This document shows positions 50,033 to 61,055 of a DNA stretch of 64,000 nt, piece after piece. Position 1 is the stretch's first letter. Each line of letters starts with the position of its first letter. The notes below the pieces were generated by a model, which was given only the letters and a program-made list of their open reading frames with translations, was not told the DNA's origin and made no database searches. Position numbers and translations under genes: made by a program. Origin of the DNA: Oreocharis arfaki (lineage: Eukaryota > Chordata > Aves > Passeriformes > Paramythiidae); the NCBI GenBank assembly GCA_013398015.1, contig VZRR01005727.1, positions 940,719-1,004,718 of the forward strand, read 5' to 3'.

Positions 50033-53000
50033 TAAAAAATTATTCTAGGTATTGGGAATCATCTGGAGAATGGTAGGGGATGTTTAGATGGTTGCTAAAT
50101 ACTGACCCTGTGCTGCTGGAGATAGAATTTAATGGGTCACTTGTGATTGTTCCTCCATGTGGGGTTGGTAGCCCAGCTCAGCATGGGCCAGAGGATGAGC
50201 CCTCAGTCTGTCTTCAGGGTCCTTCCTTAACACAGAATCTTTCTGGACACTGTTTTCAAAGCCTGACAGAGTTCAGTTGCGATGAGGGATAAGTACTTTC
50301 TTTCCTGTCAAGAAAGCTGGATTCTCACAAAGACAAACCAGAAATTTTATTGTTACACCCGCCTCCGATACGTGGATTTCCGAAGGCACTTATCCCAAGA
50401 GATTCTGACAGTTTCCTGAAATACTGGCACCAGAGAATCAATCACTGCTCTGTCTAGGAAGGCACATAGCAAGCTTCTGCTGTGCTTTTGAATCAGGAGG
50501 TGTGGAAGGTGTTTTTCTCTGAGTTGATAATTTCTAACTGTAGGAAGTGGCAAACTGGAAAGAGGCTGAACTATTTTAGAAATGCACGCAATAAATAATA
50601 ATGCTTTCCATGGCTGTCACAAGGCTCAAGGACAAATTCTAAACAGCATGATTGGCGTTTTAATGGCTAAAAATGTTTTCAATCTACGTTGGGAAATAGA
50701 AGATGCTGGCAGATTAAAAGTTACATGCAAAATCATGAGAAAATCTGCTGCTCTTTCAGTCCCACTATCAAGACAGTTGTGAAAAATAATTTGCACTCAA
50801 GATCCTTTGAAATCAAGGAACTCCTGGTGCACTACAAGCATGAATGTACCTTCAGACTTTGCTTTGACGGAGTTAGGGCTGCTTCTAGTCAACTGTAAAT
50901 AAAGTGACCTGTAGAAAGGTGCCAGCATCAAGCTGGCAAGCTCGTGGCAGAGACAGAGCTGGAATCCACCATTCCCCCCTGTCAGATCCACACGTTTAGG
51001 ACTGAGCCATGCAGACCCTGTGTGGAGCCATCCCATACCAAACTGGTGTAGAGAAAGAAAATAAAACCTGATACACTGGGTGTAAGAAAGCTTTAACTGT
51101 AACAACTGTGACTAAAAGGAGAAATATTTGTGGATATTTACCTAATTGCTGATGGTTAAATCCAAGGTTCCAGAAATCCCAGAGGTGCTCCCAGAAGGAG
51201 AGGCCAATGCAAAGAAGCTAGAGGTTATCTCCTTTCTGAGAGGGCAGTTGAAGTACAGAACTAACTCAGACTGCAATGATGGACATACTGAAAGTATTAT
51301 TAGATAAGCATGTAGAAAATTAAAAACCTACACGGAATGCCCAGATAAGTGGATAAACTTCTAGGCAATGCCTGGCTTTCTTCCATTTAATCTAATTCTA
51401 AGCTGTTTATTTGATTGCAAACATGTTTTATATGTCTGTTGGGGTTTTTTTATGCTACATTTTTATAATCCATCGCCATCCTTTTTCAAGACCAGGATGG
51501 TACTCTGGCAACCTGACTAAGTTGCAAGAAAAAGTGAGGGCAAATATTTTTAGAGAATGAAATCAGTAATATAATAACAGCTCAATGGGTTTGAATACAG
51601 TCTGGTTTGGGAAAATCACCCCAAGACGAGTATCTATAGGGGAAGAAGGATCTTGGTGAAGGGGAAATGTTCTTTGGCATGATTCACTTACACAGTGAGA
51701 ACAGAACTACCTGAATTAAGGCTTTCCCAGTGCATGCAGTGACACACATCACTGGATGTTTAGAGTATTTAATTCCTGCTAATACTCATGATTTCACTGC
51801 TGTGTGAATGACAAACAGTGTTGCACACCTTTGCATGGAACATAATCTTCTTGTGCTCATCAGAAAGCACTTTAGGGAAAAAAACTCTTTTTGGAGCCAG
51901 AATGTCTAACCGTAATTAGCTCAAGATGCACTGTCGTGTCCAGAGAGAAAAGGGGTTTGGAGCCATTTTCATTACAAAAAAGATACCTTATTAGTCCTGT
52001 GAAAATCTGCCAAGATGACAACCCTCACTAAAGCTCTCCTACTGATTCCAAAATACATCACAAGAGAGAAATTCGATGGGGAAAAAAAAAAAGGGTTTAT
52101 GTTAATTTTCCTTAGGAAAGAATTCTTTACAGGTATAATCTCCTAAATAAGTAACTTCACGCTTCATCCTGGCAGAGACAGTGTGCCAGTGTGTGTTTAA
52201 AGTGACATATTTCAGTATTAAAGAAACAGCAACCTGTGCTGCTGATGCACCTTAATCATGAGCAGCATGGCAGGCTCTAGCTAAGAGAAATGAGCCTTTG
52301 TTTTCCCTGGAGCTGCACTTCTCCTATAGTCCCAGTGAAAGAATTTTGCTTTGGAAAGCATCAAAGCAGCTGCAGATAGGATTATGAAGTATCATTTCTC
52401 TAGATGCAGATGGCCCAGAGGTGTCCTAAGATGGGAGAAGACAGAGGGAAATAAGAGATCAGGGAGAAGGGGAATCAGAAAGTTACCAAATGAGACAGAA
52501 ACAATGTTTCAAATCAGAAGGAGAAGACAACCTTGTTAGTAAGAGAAGATGAGGTCTCATGGAGTATTGAAGAGAGAAGTGAAAAAAATAGTCCTGTCAT
52601 GTTTCCCTGGAGTGGTGGAAGCCCCTGCTTTGCACTTGCTCCGTGTTGCTTTTAATTCCTGATGCTCCTGCAGGGGCATCCCCTAATGAGAGATACACAG
52701 GGGTGTCACTGGGGAGACACAAGTACAAGCTGTACAATTTTACACCTGAGGCCAATTTTAAGTACTTAGCTAAATACACATTTTGCATATTCAGTGAGTG
52801 AATTAAAATGTAAGTGTGGATAGAAACATGATCATCCTTTGATCGGCTTTCCAAATCAGTGTTGATGTGACTCTCCCTTTGTCACTGAATGAATAAATAG
52901 ATGCCATTTCATGAGTCCTGCAAGGCCACTGTAGTTCTAAATGCAGAAATGCTTACCTGGCAGTGTTGGTATGTCAGTAACCAAGGTTATTGGCTTTTTA

Positions 53001-53098
53001 ACAAAAGCTTAAGCAAGAATCTGCAGTTTTCTGATGCTTCCAGTTCTGTCCTGCTCCTCCAGGTACAAACCATACATTCAATATCAGCTTGGGTAGTA

Positions 53099-53130
53099 TT
53101 TTATTTCAAATATTTTATTTCAAATATTAT
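53099..53130. repeat. 14-bp tandem repeat, about 2.3 copies
   Basis: TTTTATTTCAAATA is repeated twice in direct succession and followed by a partial third copy. Simple AT-rich duplication. Confidence 0.85.
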
Positions 53131-56100
53131 TTAAAGGAATGCATTCCAAACACATATTTCATGTGGGTGCATGATGGATATGCAAACATTTCCTCATAAG
53201 CTTTTGGCTTATGAACATACAGAATTATTGCTTAAAATAATGTGCCCTCATAAATAAGTTTTCATCATTAGGATTTTAGTTAAGGGTATATTGGAAGACA
53301 CAATCATTTTTTCTGCATTCTTAACAGATCTTTATTTAAAAAATATATACACCTAATCTCTCACTACTGTTAGGGCTCATGAAAATCACTGAGCTGCCTG
53401 CTTTCTTCCCCAAGATGTTGCCCAAAATTAGGTTGATTCCAGCTTACTATCACCAAGACTTACTACAGGGGTCCACAGCTGATGAGTCTTACAGTAAAAG
53501 TTAATTTGGAAGAAAAGCAACCCACAGATACGTTGATGGATCTTTTCAGATATTTCCATGATTAATAATTCAACAGAGGATTATTTGAGCTTCTTACAAA
53601 TTTAGAAAGCTGTGATGATAAATGTACCAGATTAGTGAACTGGAAAACCATAATCCTTTATTTCTGCATGACTTTGAAACAGCTTTAGGGAATATATATT
53701 CCACTGCCAACATATCTCTCTTCGAAGCTTGGAATTCCTCTTCAGAGGAAAAGACACTTTGGGACCCATGTCTAATTAATCTGTGGCCTTCTTGCCAAAA
53801 TACATAACATTCAACCTTAGAGAACGAAGAGCACATGGTCACAAGACTGAAATGCTGATAACCACTGAGAAAATCATCCTTCAGTGGCACTTTGATCTCT
53901 GAGGACTAGCCTAGGACTAAAACTTACTCTGTTTCTCTTTTAATAGCCATCAGACCATACTGTCTGTCAGAAATAATACACTGCCTGCACCGAGATGTGA
54001 CCCAGTTGGTGACAGTGAATTAAATCTCACTATGTTCCCTTTACAGCTCCTTTGAGATAAAGATCTTATTATCCATTACCTCTGTCTTTGTAGAGCATGT
54101 AATTTCATATGAAATTTACTCATTTAAAGGCTAATAATATGTTTAAAACTCTGTATTAGATGGTCTTTGGTCACTGCCAAGAGGGAATGAAGCTGGTGCT
54201 GAAAGTTCATCCATATGGATAGTAAACAGAAAGAGTAAAACCAGATAAGTGAGAATGGGGGTTTATTTCTGCTCTACGACACTGAGTTCTGTAAAATAAT
54301 ATATACAAGTGAGAATACATTTCCATATCAAAATGCAGTCAACAGCAGGAGACTGTATTTTAAATAGCATAGTAAATTCTGTATTGTTTAGCTTACAGAT
54401 AAACTGAGGGGAAGGACGAGAAGGAAGGAATATACTGGAGACCTTCTGTCTACAGAGGTGTTCCTTTTCTTACTAAAGGGGCAAAAAACATCATTATGAC
54501 AGCTCTGGTGCTTCCTTGTTTGGACTTAAGGATGAAAACTAGATCCTTATTTTGATTTTCTGCTTATTTTTATCATTCATTTTCCTATCTCCATTTTTTA
54601 CATCTATTTATATCTGTAAGAATATACATCACATATCTGTATCTATATGATAGCCTTGGCAGCTTGCTCTTGGAGGAATGAACTCAAGCACTCTGTCCCA
54701 TTGGCTACTCAGAGACTTGGCAGAGGGACACCACTGCTGAGCCATTTCAGGCATTGCTCTGAGATGCTTCTCAGGCCAGCAGCTCATGGAAATACTGAGA
54801 CAGAGTCTCTCGTGGCTTGCTAATGCCTAGCTTGTAAAAAAGCTGGGAGAAGTAAAATAAGGCAAAGAAGGAAGACATCTTCCCAGATTTTGTTTGCTGG
54901 TGAGGATGAGACCACAATCTCAACATTCCTTATCTCTGCCTTATCTAATCCATGTGCATCTCTGGGTCAGGCCCAATAAGGATGCGGTTTTGAGGAGGGT
55001 GTGGGGGAAGCAGGTGTGCTTCTCCAAATCCCAGGGATACTAAAGATGGCAGAGATGACAGCAAAATTCCTTCCCTCCTCCCAGCCTTTCTCCACAGCCA
55101 CTTCCCACACTTTTTAATCACTTCGGAAAACCTAAGGAGCAGAGTCACCCCCCACTGCCCTGCCTGCCAGTTAGTTCTAATTGCCAGCACATCAATTACG
55201 ATCCATTAATTTCTGGTTCCATTCCTCCCTTGTTTACCAGACATGATGTCAACCCAGTGCTGGGGTTGTATCAGTGGCTGGTTTTGTTTCCTTGCCTTCA
55301 GCAAGCACCCTCTCCACCCTCTCACAGACCATTGTTACCGGCAAATAGGACACTCTGTGAAATGTCTCTCACATAAAAATCCAGCTTACAGTCTGGTTCT
55401 AGGATGAGAGTGTCTCCTATGAATTGGTCATCTTTATTTAAATGTTAAAGCTAATGCCACTACAAAACCAAATTAGTCTGCCCTCTTGACCTGTAATAAC
55501 ATTTAAGTAGGAAAAGTATTATGCTCTGCATTCACTTTGTTAGCTGCATCACTCCTGAGTGCTCCTGGTACCAAGAGTATTTCCACAAGGGCAGGATTGG
55601 TTTTATTCACCCACTGTGTGCAGCACGACAAGTCATTCTTTTCGCATTTCGCACTAATTAAAAAATAAACATGTAGCATGATGAGTTAGGTTCAGAAATC
55701 TCTGAAGGACAGACCTGCATACAGCACATCAGCTGATACTTTGTGCCCTCAGCTATGACTTATCCCTGTTCTCTTAAATTACATTCGACTGGCTGCTCAG
55801 TTCATAAAGTAAATGGACAGCTGCAGCAGAGAGCAGACATTTTAATAGCAGAGTGCTGTAGACGTGGCTGCCTGCCAAAAAACACATTGTTAAAGCAAGC
55901 AGCATAAAATGAAAAATTAAGATATTGGCACCACGACCTACTGGTAAGAGCTAAGGGTCAGTAAAGGACACAGCTATAATCTAAAAGATTTCTTCCACTA
56001 GATTAAATTTAGGACAGGCAAAGCATCCTTGCTTTGGAGAAGTGTTCTGCAGTGCTGGGAACTGAGGCAAGTCTCCAAAGAAACATAGAAGCCCCTGTTG

Positions 56101-56209
56101 CTGTCCTGACCACCTCAGCTTCTGTGCTTGGCAACTGGCAATTTGGTACAATCTCTCTTTATAGCACAGCTGTCGCAGCTGGACATAGCAGCACTCAGCT
56201 CTGAAATGC

Positions 56210-56365
56210 ACATTCTCAGTAATCAATACTTATTTTAAAGTATGTGCTTTGTTTAATACCCTGCTTTGGCTATTGNTACATTCTCAGTAATCAATACTCA
56301 TTTTAAAGTATGTAATGTAAAGTATGTAATGAGCACACTCATTTAATACCCTGCTTTGGCTATTG
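56210..56365. repeat. Direct duplication flanking a single N
   Basis: A 66-base segment at 56210-56275 is repeated at 56280-56365 with one substitution (TACTTATT against TACTCATT) and about 20 extra bases, including a 14-bp internal tandem repeat (AAAGTATGTAATG). One N at 56276 and three bases lie between the copies. This pattern fits two overlapping contig ends joined without merging. Confidence 0.9.
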
Positions 56366-57484
56366 TTTATTTATTTGAAAATAACATCAACAGTTTCTTG
56401 ATCTTGCCTTTTGCCTAAAACAGGTGCAGAATAACAGCAGCGGGGGAAACATTCAGACACTCCTTCCTCAGTGTCTGCCAGTGTTATCACCAGTTAACAA
56501 ACACTGCATTAAAAAAATGGTTTGGAGAAATTCTCTAGTTGAATGGCTCAGCATTCATTATTCAGGAGCTCCAAGCATAGGAGTGCACATCCCTTCCTCT
56601 GGGTGCATACATTGTGCTCCAGTCTTTGCTTACTTATCATCGTATGCTGTTAACAGAGCCGTGAGTTTTTTACTGCTGTCCTATACAATGACTACTGTAT
56701 AGCCTGGGATGTGTCTTTATTCCCCTCCAGTAATTCTTCTGTCACTGTGACCTACTGCCTCTTCTTTGACTCTGATTTCTTTGCAGAAGTTGTGTTTTAC
56801 TCCACAGACACGTTTAAATAGCCTGTCAGCATCTCTATGCCGTCCCATTTATTTCTGTGCCTGAGAGTACTCTTCCCTTTGGAGCAATTTGGAGCTGAAC
56901 AATCAAGCAAACTGCTAAAATTGAGATGATGAGACTCTTCAACAATATCTTACAGGACCTATGACAATATTACAGTATAAATTGAAATATTTTTTTACTT
57001 GTTTGTTTATATGGAGCCCGTCTAGGAGTATTCCCAGTGATGCCTGGAGAGCACAGCTAAGAATTGGAAGTCTTCTCAATCTGTGGCTTTTCACAAGCAA
57101 TGGGCAATAGTATCTACAGATTTCATTATTTGCTATCACTTAGCCAAAACCAAAGGTACAAAATACAGCCTGTGCGTGTGCCAGGAAATCTTGTCAGCTC
57201 AGTGCAGCAAGATTTCCCTCCACAATGCAGAACAGCTCAGAAATTTCTAAGGTGAATCATCGAGAGTGTCCTTCGGTGAATTTTTATAACAAAGCAGGAG
57301 CATTACTAACTCTTTCAGTGATTTACAAGGTGTGTAGGAACTGAGCCTGAGCATCTCCTCATGCACTGCCTGAGCACAGCATTCATTATTCATCCGTGTT
57401 AGTGAAGCAGAGCTCAACCTTCCCTGTGCTGCACTGGGCAAGCGAGCAGTGTGTGATTATCCAGAAAGCCAGAGCCAGCCCTGC

Positions 57485-57562
57485 CACGTGAGGGGATGAG
57501 AACAGGGAGAGAGAAGGGCAGCTCTGCTCAACCACGTGATGCCAAACACGTCCCAGGACGTG
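57485..57562. promoter_or_regulatory. Cluster of CACGTG-type sites
   Basis: Two CACGTG E-boxes (57485-57490 and 57533-57538) and a palindromic pair CACGTCC-CA-GGACGTG (57547-57562) put four ACGT cores in 78 bases of otherwise CpG-poor DNA. Basic helix-loop-helix factors such as USF, MYC/MAX or CLOCK bind such sites. Enhancer function is inference only. Confidence 0.35.
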
Positions 57563-58509
57563 GGAGCTCTTGTGCCACATCCCTCTGTGCTCACATGGAA
57601 GAGCAGGAGGTTATACCTCCCTTGGGATTTTTTTCTTTCCTCTTCACCCCACCTTAATCCAGCCCATTTACCTGTGGGTTCAGACCATCTCATTACAATT
57701 CCTACACTTTCAGGTTAGGATTTTAATGTGAGGTGTTTCTCTGACCTTGCTCCAGATTTTTTTTACCCACCAGGAATGAATTACTGTTATGAATAATGGT
57801 GCTTTCAGATATTTTAGGTTAAGAAGCTATACAGAAGAGCTTGAGAAACCAACTTCTTTTCAGTGGCTTAATAGAAGCAGATGAAAATAGGGGAAAAAAA
57901 ATAGCCTTTTTCACATTATACGTTTTAACAGGAAAGCACATGGTATTTGTACCATTATCTAAACTTTTTTATACAAATCATCCCAACAGGGCATGAAATG
58001 AGGAGTCATAGTTTCATTCTCCTGAGCTTCCTTTGTGAAAGTTTCAGCTTGGATAACCCGGTGTCTCACACCCTAATCAAAATGTGTTTTAAAATGCAAG
58101 TGTCTAACACATTTAATCAGATATAGATGTTTTATAACTGCATCCACAGGGATTTTTTGGGCTTATCCACACTGGCCCTAATTGATTGTGACTGTCCTCT
58201 CACTTTATTTTAGAGCAGTCAGAGAGGCTGGGTCAATTTCTAGCTAGAAAACTGAATTACATTTGCATTATGTTAACACAGGGTAACGAAACAGGCTGGA
58301 TACAAGGAAAGGTTAAAACCAGGCACAGAAAAATCAGTCTGGCCCTGCTTACACACAACTTCCTTGTCCTGGGCTGTACCACTCAGGGCTATTACAAACA
58401 CAGATTTTAAGCTTCCTTCCATTTTAAGCAGCATTATCAAGAAGGCCTGAAGAAGTGGGACAACCGAGCAGCTTAGTATCACTCTCACACAAAGCGGAGA
58501 CTAATCACC

Positions 58510-58765
58510 CCTGTCTTTATTCAGGACGCTCCTTCTCCGGCTTCTCTGCCGACACCTTTCCCTCGGCCTGTCTGGGCCGGGGAAGATCTGGGTCCCGCGG
58601 TGATTGAGGTCACTGGGGCAGCAGCACAAGCACGAGGCTGCAGACCGCGGGCTCCTGCAGCAGCCCGGGCACAGCCGCTGCTGACCCCCGTCGGGACAGG
58701 GCACCCACGCGGGCTCCCAGCGAGCCACGCATCCCCACGGGTGCCCCACGGCCGCAGAGCTGCTC
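58510..58765 (-). other. GC/CpG-rich patch with minus-strand AATAAA
   Basis: About 250 bases are strongly GC-rich with many CpGs, unlike the flanks. On the minus strand the patch ends in GAATAAAG at about 58516-58523, so it looks like a GC-rich 3' terminal exon or an isolated CpG island. Minus-strand open frames (58610-58888 and 58501-58767) match nothing I know; neither resembles RGR, the gene I recall upstream of CCSER2 in mammals. No clear splice acceptor was identified. Confidence 0.35.
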
Positions 58766-60047
58766 ACTGCTCCTCAGCTCTGTGAGAACAGGAGGTCTTT
58801 GAGCATCGTTTCCCACTAGGATCTCTGAGCAGAGCAATGCCTCCACGCGTGGTTCAGTGGCTACGTTAAACAGGCTACAGCAACACACTCCTCTCTGAGG
58901 GCTCTGTGGAACAGGGGAAGTCTACTCAGAGGATGAAGACTGAAGGCTAATATGAATAATCTTTATCCCAATGTCTCCTGCAAGCATTTTTGCTGAAGAA
59001 GTTCAGCTATAAATATAAAAGGCAATTTTAAGGAGAAAAGCTTAAAACACTGTTATAAATTAGTGAAGCTGGAGTCAAATATAACAGTAATGAGTGCAAT
59101 AAGAAAATGCCAATTCGTTGCATCTTCTAGAGATGAGAGTCTCAGAGTAATAAAAGTAATGTACATGCTTAAGTATGATCAAGGTTAAAGTGACACCGAG
59201 GCTCATTTATTTCAGTTCCTCTACCTTCTGAAATCTCTTAAATCTTAGGGCTTCAGTGACATCTGCTGTTGAAGACCTATTTAATTAATTAGTTGTAATT
59301 TAACAGATATTCCCTCTAAGTGAATTCTTCTTCCACGGAGTTTCTACTATTCAATTATATTTGCAAAGATTCCTACCACAACTTTTTAATCTGATCAAAA
59401 AACCTCTGAAACCGAGCTCTTTCATTGTCCTGTTCATCCAGCAAGGTGTTAAATCACTCTTACCTTTTTAAAGCAACAGAATTTGTCTCCCTGCCTTGCT
59501 CCTGCCCTCCCTTCCAATTTTAATACATGGAAATTGCACGTGCTCAACTGCCAATAAATATATTCCCAATGTGTTCAAATCCATTGGTGGAATACTAAGA
59601 TGGAGTTTATGATCAAAAAGCAGCCATGACAAGAGGTAACATCATCCTAAAGCTTTGTAAACTAATGCTTCTGTGCTCTCACAGTAGCCTTTAAGGAGGA
59701 GAAAAGAGGAATTAATCTGTGGTTCCCTTTCATGTGTGACTTTGATGCTTCCAGGAGCAGAACAGAAAGCTTTTAGTCCAAGCAGCTCAAGAAATGCTTA
59801 AAGTAAGGCTAAAAATCTGATTCTTCACCTTAGGGCAGAGACAGAATTATTACGAACTAAACTCCCTGCACTGCAGGTCACACCTCCAGTTATGTGATAC
59901 GGTGATTTCTATCCTGGATAAAAGGTGGTGTGTCAACATAATACTCCAATAACAAAATATGGCCTAGCAGCAGACAGGATGCTGCTGCTTAGTTGCATTT
60001 TTTTCTTGTCATTCTGACAAAGAACCCTTTGTCACATTAAAATTAAT

Positions 60048-60150
60048 GGCCTGTGGTGCACTGGAGTTAAGGCCACAGAGTTGGGGTCCAGAATTTTGCA
60101 TCCTGCTTCTGCTATTAAATTTGCTGCATGAACTTGAGTAAGGCACAAAG
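60048..60150 (+). mobile_element. MIR-like tRNA-derived SINE relic, plus orientation
   Basis: The order GGTGCACTGGAGTTAAGGCC, TTGGGGTCCAGAATTTTGCA, CCTGCTTCTGCTATTAAATT and CATGAACTTGAGTAAGGCAC follows the MIR/amniote tRNA-SINE pattern 'GTGGTTAAGGC...GGGTTC...CTGGCTCTGCCACT...GTGTGACCTTGAGCAAGTCAC' as I remember it. It is an old copy in the opposite orientation to the one at 43.9 kb. Confidence 0.6.
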
Positions 60151-61014
60151 CCAAATCTTCAGAAGCATCCAACATTTCTGGATTTTACACTTCAGAAGTG
60201 TCCCCAGAGCAGCAACAGCAGTGACTGGAACATGGGAGTGGGAACCCAGGAAGCCCTTTAGACCCAGGTCTGCCGAGCTGCCCACCCAGAAATGGGAGTG
60301 CTCAGCATTAAAGCATCCCTTGGAAATACGAATCTCCTGTCCCCTTTCACACAGGTGGTGTGCTTGATACAGGAGTTCCTCACTGTTTGGGCCCTGTTTG
60401 TTGGTATTACTGAGCTGTCAACGAATACAAAGTAAAATCTGATGTAAAACCTGAGCTACCACAGCCCAAAACAGAAAGGGACTTTTTAATTTTATTTCAT
60501 CAAAGCATTCCACAGGTTGGAAGTGACACTTGAAGGAGTGAAGGAAAGCAGCCAAGGGGAAACCTGCCACTGCCCCACCAGACCTTCAGTCCTCCATGTC
60601 ACTGTAAGCCAGTGGAATTTAAACAGTTACTAAGCACAGGATTGTACTATTTATTTCTAATCTCTTTTAAACTGTGGCTGTGACTGAAACATCCTTTCTC
60701 TTGAGCATTTTGACCTTGCATACAGCTGTAATGAACAGAACTAGTTCAATTTAATGGTTTTTCCTTACTGGAAGGGATCCAGGTCCAACTTTAGCACCAT
60801 TTGGAGATACTTAAGGGTTCCTGTACAGCTGCCTAGGCAGAGCAGGGTCCAAGGGTGTGAAAAATAATTGACTGAGGAAGAGAGACCTCTCTACCAAAGA
60901 GGTAAGCATCAGCAATCCGTAAATTTAAAAAAACTGAACTAAGCGGGGTAAGGAATCTAAACTCCACTTTAGCTAATCCTTTTAGGAAAAAAATGATGAA
61001 CAGTGTGGAATTAC

Positions 61015-61055
61015 ACAGAAAAAAATAAAAGGGTAAAAAAAAGAAAAAAAAGAAG
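61015..61055. repeat. A-rich low-complexity tract
   Basis: Runs of A broken by single G, T or C bases; simple sequence. Confidence 0.75.

Larger units (their letters stand above)
48730..57480. other. Intergenic region with simple repeats and one suspicious duplicated join
   Basis: No supported gene. It contains a YR-rich tract at 49905-50032, a 14-bp tandem repeat at 53099-53130 and the single-N duplicated join at 56210-56365. A 66-codon minus-strand open frame at 50353-50553 ends just before AATAAA but is unrecognised. Confidence 0.55.
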
